The translations under genes were made by a program, and so were the position numbers. The notes under the pieces were generated by a model. The model had not been told where the DNA came from, ran no database searches, and worked only from the letters and a program-made list of their open reading frames with translations. A stretch of 43,063 bases of DNA from Haloimpatiens massiliensis (lineage in GTDB: Bacteria; Bacillota; Clostridia; Clostridiales; Clostridiaceae): the NCBI RefSeq assembly GCF_900184255.1, contig NZ_LT854635.1, positions 1 to 43,063 of the forward strand, given 5' to 3'. Within the stretch, counting starts at the first letter, position 1. Each line of letters opens with the position of its first letter. Below are positions 16,834 through 25,709 of the stretch, piece after piece.

Positions 16834-17535
16834 ATGAATGATAATATAAGTATATTGGTTGTGGAAGATGACGTGGATATAAATAATCTTTTGTGTAAAA
16901 TACTTACTAAGGAAGGGTACAAGGTAACAGGCGCTTATTCAGGTTCAGAGGGAAGGATGTGTCTTGAAAAGTACGATTTTCAAATGGTCTTGCTAGATTT
17001 GATGTTACCAGGTGTCAGTGGTGAAGAACTTATTTCGTATATAAGAAGAGTTAAGACCATGCCTATTATAGTTATTTCTGCAAAGCTTCAGCAAGATACT
17101 AAAATAGAAGTATTAAAACTCGGTGCAGATGATTTTGTGTCAAAGCCTTTTGATATTAATGAAGTGGTGGCAAGAGTTGAAGCTCAGTTAAGACGCTACA
17201 TGATATTCTCTAACAATATTGAAAAGAAAAATATAGTAGTTTATAAAGACTTGGTTTTGGATAAAGAAAAAATAGAAGTTACACTTAAGGGAAAAACAAT
17301 ACCTCTTACCTCAAGAGAATTTTCCATATTAGAGCTTCTGATGACTTATCCTAACAAGGTGTTTACAAAGGCTAATTTGTTCCAGCATGTTTGGAATGAC
17401 GAATTTATAGGCGATGATAATACAGTCAATGTTCATATAAGCAACCTTCGAGCAAAAATATCTAAAATTGATAAGCATACAGAATATATTCATACTGTAT
17501 GGGGTATTGGTTTTAAGATGAGTGATAAAACTTAA
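16834..17535 (+). CDS. OmpR/PhoB family response regulator
   Basis: A 233-residue regulator. The receiver domain (residues 1-120) has acidic pocket Glu11-Asp12-Asp13, phospho-acceptor Asp55 in LLDLMLPG, and Lys in the VSKPFD motif. A winged-helix DNA-binding domain follows (about 130-230, LTSREFSILELL). It is the first gene of a regulator - ABC ATPase - permease - kinase cluster. The phased direct repeats that start at its stop codon are its likely target. The GTG/ATG region has a GGTGATGGGG ribosome site. Confidence 0.94.
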   Translation: MNDNISILVVEDDVDINNLLCKILTKEGYKVTGAYSGSEGRMCLEKYDFQMVLLDLMLPGVSGEELISYIRRVKTMPIIVISAKLQQDTKIEVLKLGADDFVSKPFDINEVVARVEAQLRRYMIFSNNIEKKNIVVYKDLVLDKEKIEVTLKGKTIPLTSREFSILELLMTYPNKVFTKANLFQHVWNDEFIGDDNTVNVHISNLRAKISKIDKHTEYIHTVWGIGFKMSDKT

Positions 17536-17560
17536 GACTTTCTTAAGACTTTCTTTAAGC
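17531..17560 (+). promoter_or_regulatory. 11-bp phased direct repeats, probable response-regulator binding site
   Basis: CTTAAGACTTT occurs at 17531-17541 and again at 17542-17552, followed by a third partial unit CTTTAAGC (17553-17560). An 11-bp period of TTAAGA boxes is the pattern bound head-to-tail by OmpR/PhoB-type regulators. The repeats lie immediately before a plausible -35/-10 region (near 17555-17583) for the ABC genes. Confidence 0.7.
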
Positions 17561-17617
17561 TATCTTGTAAATTATGTTTTAATATGTAGCTATAAAGAAA
17601 AGGAGGTTGAAATAGTT

Positions 17618-18538
17618 ATGGAAACAGTTGTTAAAACTAATAATCTTACAAAAATATATCATAAGTATTCTGCTGTAAATAATATAAATATAGATGTAAA
17701 ACAGGGAGATATTTATGGTCTTGTTGGTAAGAATGGAGCGGGTAAAACTACTTTAATTAAAATGATAAGTGGAAATACAATAAAGTCTAATGGGGAGATA
17801 GAGTTATTTGGTGAAACTTCCGAAAATGGATTAAATAAAGCTAGAATGAGAACTGGATGTATAATAGAAACACCAAGTTTCTTTCCATATTTATCAGCAA
17901 AGAAAAATTTAGAGTATTACAGAATTCAAAGAGGAATTCCAGAAAAGGAATGTGTAGATGAAGCTCTTAAAATTGTAGGACTTCATGATGTAGGAAGCAA
18001 GAAGTTTAAGAAATTTTCCCTTGGTATGAAACAGAGGCTAGGTTTAGCTCTTAGTATAATGTCAAGCCCAGATTTACTTATTCTAGATGAACCTATAAAT
18101 GGACTGGATCCTATGGGTATTGTAGAATTTAGAGAAATTTTATTAAAACTTAACAGAGAAAAAAGTACTACTATAATAATATCTAGCCATATATTAGAAG
18201 AACTTTCCCAGCTTGCTACGGTTTATGGTTTCATACATAATGGACAACTTATAGAGCAAATAGGAGCAAAAGAATTAAAAGAAAAATGCAGGCAATGTGT
18301 ATCAATTAGGGTTAAGAATAAGGAAAATGCTACTGTTGTAATTGAAAATGATTTAAAATGTAATGATTACGAGGTTTTAAATGAAAATGAAATAAGGCTA
18401 TATAAATATATAAATGAACCTGAAATAGTAGTGCAGGCTCTTGTAAAGAATGGAGTAATGGTATCCTCCTGTAATGTAGTTGGTGATAAATTAGAGAACT
18501 ACTTTATAAATTTAATTGGAGGTGGATATCATGCTTAA
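17618..18538 (+). CDS. ABC transporter ATP-binding protein (bacitracin/lantibiotic-export type)
   Basis: A 306-residue ATPase with Walker A GKNGAGKTT (37-45), signature FSLGMKQRL (133-141), Walker B LLILDEP (153-159) and a C-terminal extension of ~90 residues as in BcrA/LanF-like exporters. The ATG at 17618 follows AAAGGAGG; an upstream in-frame extension to 17522 overlaps the regulator gene and promoter repeats and is rejected. It powers the permease encoded downstream (8-bp overlap). By context the complex probably removes or resists a membrane-active peptide sensed by the adjacent kinase. Confidence 0.93.
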   Translation: METVVKTNNLTKIYHKYSAVNNINIDVKQGDIYGLVGKNGAGKTTLIKMISGNTIKSNGEIELFGETSENGLNKARMRTGCIIETPSFFPYLSAKKNLEYYRIQRGIPEKECVDEALKIVGLHDVGSKKFKKFSLGMKQRLGLALSIMSSPDLLILDEPINGLDPMGIVEFREILLKLNREKSTTIIISSHILEELSQLATVYGFIHNGQLIEQIGAKELKEKCRQCVSIRVKNKENATVVIENDLKCNDYEVLNENEIRLYKYINEPEIVVQALVKNGVMVSSCNVVGDKLENYFINLIGGGYHA

Positions 18539-19283
18539 TTATATAAAAGCAGAGCTTTATAGAAATTTTAATAGATTGTATTTTTGGGTGTATACAGGAG
18601 GAGTGGCTATTATAGCACTAGCATTAAATATAATTATGGGAGTAAAGGAGGGCTATAATTTTATTAATTTTACTGAATTATTGAGTATAGTTCCTAATTT
18701 ATTTATTTTACCAGTGTTTTTAGCAGTAGGGATTATTGACATAGTCATATCAGAAGAGAATAAAAATAATACTTTGAAAAATATTGTATGTTTTGGTATT
18801 TCAAGAAATAAATTAGTTTTATCAAAGATTATAGTGGGAACTATACTTTGTTTCTTATCATGGAGTATTATATTAATTACGTTTTTAGGTAGTGGATTAG
18901 CTTTATTTGGAACTGGACCTAATTTTTCTATAAGTATTTTAGGGGAGTTTATAACCAAATTATTTGTAGCTATGCCTCTTTGGATTGGAACTATAGCAGT
19001 AGGTACCTTTATGGGTTTTGTATGTAATAGTGGTAATATACTGGGCTTTTCATATGCCATGATATTTTTATTTTTAAAAAAGATAATTGCTATACTTTCA
19101 CAATTAGTTTGGGATAAATTTAAATATGCCTATGATTTTCTTATTACAATTCAATTAGGCAACTTGGCTAAACCTAGCCTTACTAGTGAAGATATACGTT
19201 GGGCAATTTTAATAGGTATAGGTTATACATTAGTTTTTACCGCTTTAAGTTTAGTATATTTAAAAAATAAAGAAATTAGTTAG
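18531..19283 (+). CDS. ABC-2 type permease
   Basis: A 250-residue membrane protein with about six hydrophobic segments (near residues 18-38, 55-76, 100-125, 140-160, 170-190 and 225-245), the usual shape of LanE/LanG or BcrB-like permeases. The start ATG lies within the end of the ATPase gene and has GGAGGTGG five bases upstream, indicating coupled translation. It forms the membrane part of the exporter. Only one permease gene is present, so a homodimer is likely. Confidence 0.88.
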   Translation: MLNYIKAELYRNFNRLYFWVYTGGVAIIALALNIIMGVKEGYNFINFTELLSIVPNLFILPVFLAVGIIDIVISEENKNNTLKNIVCFGISRNKLVLSKIIVGTILCFLSWSIILITFLGSGLALFGTGPNFSISILGEFITKLFVAMPLWIGTIAVGTFMGFVCNSGNILGFSYAMIFLFLKKIIAILSQLVWDKFKYAYDFLITIQLGNLAKPSLTSEDIRWAILIGIGYTLVFTALSLVYLKNKEIS

Positions 19284-19302
19284 AAAGGATGGGTGACAAA
19301 AC

Positions 19303-20208
19303 ATGCAGTGGATTATTACAAATTTTCTTATAGTACTGGTGATAATTTTTGTCACCCTTTATGTTTTATTTTGTAAAGAGATTAAGAATATAAATGAACA
19401 ACTGCACGTGATAAATAAATCTAATACTAATTCAAAGATAAAATTATCCTGGTGCAATAAGCATTTGAAGAGTTTGGTTTTGCAGATAAATAAAAATTTA
19501 GAGGAAAAACAAAAGGTTAAAGTAGAATATAAAAGAATGGATTTGGAGCTTAGGCAGGCAATAGCAAACATATCTCATGATTTAAGGACTCCTCTTACGT
19601 CTATAATGGGATATATACAGCTTATGGAGGATGAACATATATCTGATGATGAAAGGACACAGTATATAGACGTAATAAAAAATAGGACAAATTCTTTACA
19701 GATTTTGATATCAGAATTCTACGATTTATCGAGGCTCCAATCTGATGAGTATGTACTTGAGCTTAAGGCGCTGAACTTATCTAATATACTGTGTGATACC
19801 ATGGCAGCTTTCTATTATGATTTTGTAAATAAAGGTATAGAGCCAATGGTTCAGATAGATGAAAAAGCAAAACTTATTATTGCTGATGAAAATGCAGTAA
19901 GAAGAATAATTTCTAATTTGATTCAGAATGCATTGAAATATGCAAAGAAGTTTGTACACATATCACTAAAGCAGGAGAAGGAAGTTATAGTTACAACTAT
20001 TACTAATGATGCTTTATACCTAAGTGAGGAAGATGCAAGTCATTTATTTGAAAGATTTTTCACTGCAGATCGCACTAGAAGTGGGAAAGATACAGGTCTC
20101 GGCCTTGCTATAACAAAGTCATTGGTTGATAAAATGGGTAATAGTATTTATTCAGAACTTAAAGAGAGCAAATTTAGTATAACAATAAAGTGGAAAAACA
20201 TAAATTAG
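19303..20208 (+). CDS. Sensor histidine kinase with a single N-terminal membrane anchor
   Basis: A 301-residue kinase. One hydrophobic segment (residues 5-24) is followed by a charged linker, the HisKA domain with phospho-accepting His92 in ANISHDLRTPLTSI, and the HATPase domain (NLIQNALKYA, TGLGLAITKSLV). There is almost no extracytoplasmic part, so it probably senses through the membrane or through the adjacent transporter, as in other ABC-coupled systems. It is the last gene of the cluster, 19 nt after the permease, and is convergent with the next regulator gene (14 nt apart, no clear terminator). Confidence 0.92.
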   Translation: MQWIITNFLIVLVIIFVTLYVLFCKEIKNINEQLHVINKSNTNSKIKLSWCNKHLKSLVLQINKNLEEKQKVKVEYKRMDLELRQAIANISHDLRTPLTSIMGYIQLMEDEHISDDERTQYIDVIKNRTNSLQILISEFYDLSRLQSDEYVLELKALNLSNILCDTMAAFYYDFVNKGIEPMVQIDEKAKLIIADENAVRRIISNLIQNALKYAKKFVHISLKQEKEVIVTTITNDALYLSEEDASHLFERFFTADRTRSGKDTGLGLAITKSLVDKMGNSIYSELKESKFSITIKWKNIN

Positions 20209-20222
20209 TTATTAATGTGAAA

Positions 20223-20876
20223 TTAATCTTGCAATCTGTAACCAACTTTAAATATAGTTTTAATGTTCTCTTTCAAATTTAACTTATCTCTAAGTCTTTG
20301 AATATGAATATCTACAGTTCTTGTTTCGCCGCCATAATCAAATCCCCATACTTTTTCTAGGATTTGGTCTCTAGTAAGTGCAATATTTTTATTTTGTAGA
20401 AGAAATACTAGAAGATCATATTCTTTTGGTGTAAGTTCAATTATGTTATTGTTAATTTTAACTATCCTTTGCTCTGTATATACATTTAAATGTTTAAATT
20501 GTATTATATCATCTTCTTTGCCGTATCTTCTTAATACCACTTCTATTCTAGCTAAGAGTTCAATTGTTTCAAATGGTTTAACTATATAATCATCTGCTCC
20601 TAATCTAAGCCCTTTTACTCTATCTAGTACAGATTCTTTGGCTGTAACAAATATAATAGGAATTCCTCTGTTTTTAATTTTTGTAATTAAAGTAAATCCA
20701 TCGATTTTGGGAAGCATAACATCTAATAAGATTAAATCTAATTGATTACTTTCAATAATTTTTTTTGCTGAATCACCATCAGAGGCTTTTAATACCTTAT
20801 ATCCTACCATTTCAAGATTTATACATATTAAGTCTCTAATAGGAGCATCATCTTCCACTACTAAAATTTTTTTCAT
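20223..20876 (-). CDS. OmpR/PhoB family response regulator (second system)
   Basis: A 217-residue regulator: receiver domain with Glu8-Asp9-Asp10, phospho-acceptor Asp52 in LILLDVMLP and Lys in IVKPFE, then a winged-helix domain (LTPKEYDLLVFLL, GGETRTVDIHIQRLRDKL). The ATG at 20876 has GGAGG eight bases upstream; a frame opening five codons earlier would start inside that site. It is the last gene of a leftward kinase - lipoprotein - regulator operon, 17 nt after the lipoprotein gene. Confidence 0.94.
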   Translation of the reverse strand: MKKILVVEDDAPIRDLICINLEMVGYKVLKASDGDSAKKIIESNQLDLILLDVMLPKIDGFTLITKIKNRGIPIIFVTAKESVLDRVKGLRLGADDYIVKPFETIELLARIEVVLRRYGKEDDIIQFKHLNVYTEQRIVKINNNIIELTPKEYDLLVFLLQNKNIALTRDQILEKVWGFDYGGETRTVDIHIQRLRDKLNLKENIKTIFKVGYRLQD

Positions 20877-20893
20877 TGCTTCTTCCTCCATAA

Positions 20894-21562
20894 TTATTTT
20901 GTATCTATTCCCTTTTTAAATGATATTATTTTTTTATTTTTATAATTAATTAATATAAAAAAAGATTTATTATAGTCATAACGATTATTAAAACTTAATA
21001 AGTAGTACTTATTGTAATCACCATATTTAAATACAGTAGTAAATCCATGGTCATTTAATTTATAATCATTAATGTCAATTTTTAGTTGTGAAAATAGGGG
21101 ATTAGCTATACCAATTAATTCCTTTAGGTTAGGTTCTTTATCTATTTTTTCATAATTGCGTTCATTAGAAGAATATTCTATATTCAGTATTTCTCCATTG
21201 TTACAAGCAATTTCACAATGATAATTAATTTTGCTATCAGGATCAATCCAAGTGATTTGCCATTTTAGTATGTATTCGGTAAAATCAGGAGGAATTTCAT
21301 TCTTACTCAATTGAATAAATTCCGAAAATTTATTTCTATCGATATTAACACCTAAGCCTTTATTAAAAACAGTAATAGCTTTGGTTATGGCTTTTTCTCT
21401 AGTGAAAACATTTGTACTGTCTAATTTATTATTTTTATTAAGGGTAATAAGATTTTTTTCGGAATATAGTTTATCTTCATAGTAATTTAAATGAAGTTCA
21501 CAGCTACATAATATTAAGGGTAAAATCAATATAAGTAAAAGTAGTTTTAATTCTTTTTTCAT
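20894..21562 (-). CDS. Predicted lipoprotein between kinase and regulator genes
   Basis: A 222-residue protein with a lipoprotein signal: basic MKKELK, a leucine-rich stretch and a lipobox-like LCSC with Cys21 as the likely lipidated residue. The body holds segments such as YHCEIACNNGEILNIEYSS that resemble PepSY/YcdB-like folds, but the similarity is weak and I do not assign a family. It overlaps the kinase gene by 4 bp and precedes the regulator gene, so it is probably a surface accessory that tunes the sensor. It has no other obvious catalytic motif. Confidence 0.75.
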   Translation of the reverse strand: MKKELKLLLLILILPLILCSCELHLNYYEDKLYSEKNLITLNKNNKLDSTNVFTREKAITKAITVFNKGLGVNIDRNKFSEFIQLSKNEIPPDFTEYILKWQITWIDPDSKINYHCEIACNNGEILNIEYSSNERNYEKIDKEPNLKELIGIANPLFSQLKIDINDYKLNDHGFTTVFKYGDYNKYYLLSFNNRYDYNKSFFILINYKNKKIISFKKGIDTK

Positions 21563-23001
21563 AATACAATATTCTCCTTATTGAATGTTAGTAATACAGT
21601 AGTACCCTCATTAACTATACTATTAATGTCAAAATTTATTTTGTGAATACTGCATATTTCATTACATAAAGCTAATCCTAACCCAGCACCATTTTTAGCT
21701 CTATCTCTGGCCTTATCTACCATATAAAAAGGTTCTTTTATTTTATATAAATCATTCATAGGGATACCTATGCCATAATCTTTTATAGATAAAGTATATT
21801 GAGTGTCTTCATTATTTAAAATACCTGTAATTTCAATAATACCTGAATTATTAGAAGCTTTTATGGCATTGTCTAAAATGTTTATTAAGAGAATTGTTAT
21901 TAGTTGTGAATCACCAGTAACAGTACAGTTCTGTATATTAACTTTTAAATTTATATTACTTTCTTTTATTTTATAACTTAAGGTTTTACAGGCAGTATTT
22001 ATACATGTATTTATAGAAACATTATTTAAAATTAGTTTTTCTTGTTGTATAAGTCTTAATTTTAATAATGCAAGACTTAATTTCTCTAATCTTGTAGCTT
22101 CTGAATTTATGTAACTTAGGGCTTTAAATTTAACTTCTTCGTTTATATTACCTTTAATTAATAAATCTGAATATCCAATAATAGAAGTAAGAGGTGTTTT
22201 AAGTTCGTGTGTTAAGCTGTCAATAAATCTTTGTTGCGAAGCATTTAAATCCGTAAGCTTTTGAATATTTTCTTCTATAGCTTCAATCATAATATTAAAG
22301 TTTTTAGCTAAAGATGAAATTTCATCTTTTCTATTTTTAACATATATTCTTTTAGTATAATCACCTTGTGCCACTTCTTTGGATGTTTTACTAAGATGTA
22401 CTATTGGAGTTGTAACTTTTTTTGAAATAAAATACATCCCAAGTGCAAGCAATAGTGTTATAAAAATATCTAATATCATAAAAAGTTGATAGTTTTCAAT
22501 ACGTTGTGTATATAAATAATTAATATTTTTTGTTAATACTAAGTTTAAAGTGGTATTTTGAATTTTAAATTTCGAGGTAATAAATAGGTAACGTTTATCA
22601 TTAACTTGTCTTATTATAAAAGACCTCTCTTTTAGTTTTGAATTGATTATTTCTGGTCTAGAGGTATTTAACTTCAATTGTGAATTAGAAAAAATTAAGC
22701 TGTTATTATTATCATATATTTCTACAAAACTTGGTTCTGATTGAACATTAAAAACATAGCTGCTTATTATTAAATTTACCCAATCTTTTAATGTACTATT
22801 GGTGGATGTATAGTTATCTAATGAAGAATCTGCATTAAGATATAAAATTCCTTCTACACTTTTATGCTCATCTAGAGCTGCTTTTATACTTCTGTCAATA
22901 CCTCTTTTGTGTATATTTTCAATAATAAATATTCCAGCACCGTTAAATAGTATAAGGAATAAAGTCATTGAATATATAAATATTCTCTTCCAAAATTTCA
23001 T
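21559..23001 (-). CDS. Sensor histidine kinase with extracytoplasmic domain and HAMP
   Basis: A 480-residue kinase. Membrane segments at about 8-28 and 173-193 enclose a ~145-residue extracytoplasmic sensor. Next come a HAMP domain (about 195-248), HisKA with His265 in SLTHELKTPLTSIIGYSD, and HATPase (NILDNAIKAS, KNGAGLGLAL). It is first in its leftward operon and feeds the OmpR-type regulator two genes downstream. The signal is unknown; nearby VanY-type carboxypeptidases make cell-wall stress plausible but this is guesswork. Confidence 0.93.
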   Translation of the reverse strand: MKFWKRIFIYSMTLFLILFNGAGIFIIENIHKRGIDRSIKAALDEHKSVEGILYLNADSSLDNYTSTNSTLKDWVNLIISSYVFNVQSEPSFVEIYDNNNSLIFSNSQLKLNTSRPEIINSKLKERSFIIRQVNDKRYLFITSKFKIQNTTLNLVLTKNINYLYTQRIENYQLFMILDIFITLLLALGMYFISKKVTTPIVHLSKTSKEVAQGDYTKRIYVKNRKDEISSLAKNFNIMIEAIEENIQKLTDLNASQQRFIDSLTHELKTPLTSIIGYSDLLIKGNINEEVKFKALSYINSEATRLEKLSLALLKLRLIQQEKLILNNVSINTCINTACKTLSYKIKESNINLKVNIQNCTVTGDSQLITILLINILDNAIKASNNSGIIEITGILNNEDTQYTLSIKDYGIGIPMNDLYKIKEPFYMVDKARDRAKNGAGLGLALCNEICSIHKINFDINSIVNEGTTVLLTFNKENIVL

Positions 23002-23180
23002 CTTATCACCATTACCTTTAAGTTTAGTTTAGCCTACATATATAGTATCATTTTAATTAAAATAAAGAAATGTTTAAAAATAAATTAAATTGCGTAATAA
23101 GGATACATTTGTATGTATATTTTATAAGCAGGCTATGACAGAATTTTATAATAGTTGTTTCAAAATTGTAAAATTTATAA

Positions 23181-23248
23181 AAATAAAGCACACTTAAGTA
23201 TTTTAATTGGTAAATAAGAATTAAAACACTTAGGTGTACTTTATTTTT
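23181..23248. terminator. Long terminator hairpin, probably bidirectional
   Basis: AAATAAAG, CACTTAAGT and ATTTTAATT on the left pair with AATTAAAA, CACTTAGGTG and CTTTATTT on the right around a short loop, with T and A runs on the two sides. It lies 11 nt past the stop of the leftward carboxypeptidase gene and ends that transcript. Confidence 0.8.
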
Positions 23249-23259
23249 AAATAAGAGAA

Positions 23260-24006
23260 CTAGTCTGTGTTACCTAAATATTCTTCTAAGGTAAGATTTT
23301 TATTTGTAATTTCTTTAGAATGTGTAATTCCAACATATCGTATATGCCAAGGTTCAAAATTATATTTTGTTATATCTTCTTTTTCTTTAGGATACCGAAT
23401 TATAAAGCCATATTTATAACAGTTTTCTTTAAGCCATTCATAAGCTTTTGTGTTAACAAAGCCTTCATCTAGTGAAGAATATTCATCAGAAAGTACATCC
23501 ATAGCTAAACCTGTTTGGTGTTCACTGGTTCCTGGCTTAGCTAAATATTTATCAGTGTTATTAGAAGACTGCTTATCATTATTATAAAGTCCTCTTTGGT
23601 ATTCATAAGGCCTATAGCCAGAAACAGCTAATAGTGTTATGTTGTCTTTTGAGGCAGCTTGAAATAAACTTTCTAATGCTTCTGCAGCTTTTGATTCCAT
23701 CTGTTTGACTTTAGGATCAGCATAATATATGAATTTAACATTTGGTATAGTAAGATTTTCAGGACGGTAGTTTTTGGTTACTGTATTGGTTTTATTTACT
23801 AATATAATATCAGTTTTATTGGATTTTTTATTTGTTTGGTCATTTTGAACTATTTGAGGTTTAGATGTATATTGAATTTTAGCATTATTATTCAATGAAT
23901 TTAAGTTTGTATTTATAAATACTAAATTGAATATTATAAGTGATAAAAATATAGATAAAAATAAAGGTAATAATACAGTAGGCAGTATTTTTTTCATAAT
24001 AACCAT
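23260..24006 (-). CDS. VanY-type D-alanyl-D-alanine carboxypeptidase, paralogue 1
   Basis: A 248-residue membrane-anchored peptidase. A hydrophobic segment (residues 8-31) is followed by a polar linker and the VanY domain, with zinc/catalytic residues His163 and Asp170 in SEHQTGLAMDV, Glu218 and His221 in EPWHIRY, and the entry motif SGYRPYEYQ. The family removes the terminal D-Ala from peptidoglycan stem peptides and can act in wall maturation or glycopeptide tolerance. It is closely similar to paralogue 2 at 26098. It has no clear ribosome site, and the right end of an IS607-type remnant lies about 35 bp upstream, so its native expression signals may have been lost. Confidence 0.9.
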   Translation of the reverse strand: MVIMKKILPTVLLPLFLSIFLSLIIFNLVFINTNLNSLNNNAKIQYTSKPQIVQNDQTNKKSNKTDIILVNKTNTVTKNYRPENLTIPNVKFIYYADPKVKQMESKAAEALESLFQAASKDNITLLAVSGYRPYEYQRGLYNNDKQSSNNTDKYLAKPGTSEHQTGLAMDVLSDEYSSLDEGFVNTKAYEWLKENCYKYGFIIRYPKEKEDITKYNFEPWHIRYVGITHSKEITNKNLTLEEYLGNTD

Positions 24007-24029
24007 GCCTGCTACTCAAAATATGTTCA

Positions 24030-24159
24030 AATGTATCCATATTGAGATTCTTACTGTTTCAACGTACTCTGCCTTGCCTAAGCTACTACAGTTTGTATAG
24101 CACTCCACAGTCGTTAATTCCCCAAATAGCCTTGGGTACATATATAAGTGCTTGTTTAA
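24030..24159 (-). ncRNA. Right end of the IS607-type element with probable omega-RNA scaffold
   Basis: Downstream of the tnpB stop, leftward, the sequence can fold and contains GTAGTAGCTTAGGCAAGGC and then AAGAATCTCAATATGG, resembling the 3' end that in TnpB systems gives the guide (omega) RNA. This is recognised by pattern and position only. The exact right border, and so the guide start, is near 24040 but not certain. Confidence 0.45.
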
Positions 24160-25329
24160 TTAAGCTATCTTATATTCTTTAGCATTAGCTAAATTTATTG
24201 ATGCATTTAAATCTCTATCAATAGAAAGCCCACAACTGCATTTGTAAACTCTATCAGATAGTTTTAAATCTTTCTTATATGCTCCACAACAGCTACACAC
24301 TTTACTACTTGGATAGAATCTATCAACTATTCTTACTTCAATATTATTTTGTTTGGCCTTTAAAATAAGCTTAGTTCTAAATTCATAAAACTTTTGCCCA
24401 GCAACCGCTTTAGCTAAATGTCTATTCTTCATCATTCCACTTACATTTAAATCTTCGATAGTTATAAAACTTGGTTTTTGTTTTATTAACTCATTCACTG
24501 TTTTATTTATGTAATCAGTTCTTATATTTGTAAGTCTTTGATGAAGTTTTTGTACCTTGACTATTTGTTTTTGGATATTTTGACGAGTAGCTTCTCCTTT
24601 CTCTTTTTTATTTCTTAATTTTAAACTTTCATATTTTCTTGAAAGCTTTCTTTGCTCACGTTTTAGTTTCTTTTCTTCTTTTTTAACTGTTTTAGTTTTG
24701 TTAATATTCTTTTTAGATAAACCATTATTACAAATTGCAAAATTTTTTAGTCCAAGGTCTACGCCTATTCCTTCTGAATAAGATTTATTGTCTAAATTAA
24801 TAGCTTCTTCAACTAAAATTGAAACAAAATATCTATCTGCTTTTTGACTTACTGTACCACTTTTAACTATGGAGTTAACTGGAATGTATCCAAATTCTTT
24901 TAATCTAATCCAACCTAAAGTTGGTACTTTAACTCTATGTCTTTCAATAGTCCAATCTGTTTTGTTATTCTTAGGAAAGTAAGCTTTAACATCTTGATTT
25001 TTCTTTTTCTTAAATTTAGGGAAACTTGCTTTACCATCAAAAAACTTTTTAAAAGCTTTTTCTCCATTCATAATGGCTTGTTTAGTAGCTTTGGAAGACA
25101 CTTCTTTAATTCAAGCTTTGTCAGGATGATGAGGAATATATTTGTTATTAAGCCATTTACAAAAATCCATACCACTAATAAATTTTTTCTCTTTTTCGTA
25201 AACTTCTTTATTATGAGCAATATAAAAATTGTATATGAACCTACTTACACCAATAGTTTTATGAATTTTAGTTATCTGTTCTTCTGTTGGTTTAATTTCT
25301 ATTTTGTATGCTTTTTTCAACTTATTCAT
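24160..25329 (-). pseudogene. tnpB: RNA-guided nuclease TnpB, interrupted by one in-frame TGA
   Basis: Read through the TGA at 25113-25115 (codon ~73), the frame gives about 389 positions, the normal TnpB length, so a single nonsense change is the only interruption. The context HPDKA-stop-IKEVSSKATKQA fits a Trp (TGG to TGA) in related proteins. The RuvC residues remain: Asp191 in GIGVDLGLKNFA, Glu292 in ITIEDLNVSG and Asp373 in IDRDLNAS, with the zinc ribbon CSCCG...CSCG. An ATG 12 nt after the stop could restart a truncated protein lacking ~76 N-terminal residues, but it has no clear ribosome site. TnpB uses RNA from the element's right end to cut DNA. Confidence 0.88.
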
Positions 25330-25335
25330 CTTCCT

Positions 25336-25503
25336 TTATCTTTTTCTTATATTTTCTTTGTATTGCTCATAAGTATAATATTTTCTATTTGTTGGTGTTA
25401 TAAATGCTTTTAATATTCCTTCGTTATACCATCTTTGTAATGTTCTAACTGATACATTAATTAATTCTGCAAATTCATTTGGTTTATAGTTAATATTCTT
25501 CAA
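25336..25503 (-). pseudogene. tnpA: IS607 TnpA fragment, MerR-like HTH only
   Basis: A 55-residue frame from a TTG at 25503 (GGAAGTGAG upstream) to TAA at 25336-25338. It reads KPNEFAELINVSVRTLQRW, NEGILKAF and RKYYTYEQY, which is the N-terminal MerR-type helix-turn-helix of IS607 TnpA. The ~130-residue serine recombinase domain that should follow is absent and tnpB begins 6 nt later. It may still bind the element's left end. Confidence 0.8.
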
Positions 25504-25709
25504 ATGTACTCACTTCCTTTTCATGAGTGCATTTTACTATATTTAACTACTTTTATTTATATTTTAAATAACTAAAGATATCTCCTTAATATTATTTAAG
25601 TCAATGAAATACTCAATATATGAATAAGTATAGTGAAGCATGGTTTCGAAATTCTTTTGCAGTTGTTTCAGAAGTGTAAAATACTTATAAAAGTTTAATA
25701 TATATAAAT

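Larger units (their letters stand above)
24040..25520 (-). mobile_element. Decayed IS607-type insertion element
   Basis: The unit holds a short HTH-only remnant of the serine-recombinase TnpA followed by a TnpB gene in the same direction, the IS607 order. TnpA lacks its catalytic resolvase domain and TnpB has a nonsense codon, so the element cannot move on its own. It sits between two similar carboxypeptidase genes. Borders are approximate. Confidence 0.75.

Noticed and set aside
17522..17617. Upstream extension of the ABC ATPase gene
   Set aside because: It overlaps the regulator gene's end and the phased repeats and lacks a ribosome site, whereas the ATG at 17618 has AAAGGAGG.
16834..23001. 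A lantibiotic biosynthesis cluster
   Set aside because: There is an exporter and two-component systems, but no precursor peptide, LanB/C/M or protease gene was found; resistance or immunity is more likely.
25111..25119. The in-frame TGA of tnpB read as selenocysteine, as in grdH
   Set aside because: No SECIS-like hairpin is apparent just downstream, TnpB proteins have no selenocysteine, and related sequences suggest Trp at this site. A nonsense mutation is simpler.
24937..25413. A 158-residue + strand frame opposite tnpB and tnpA
   Set aside because: It is Phe-rich antisense of AT-rich coding DNA and overlaps the well-supported transposon genes.
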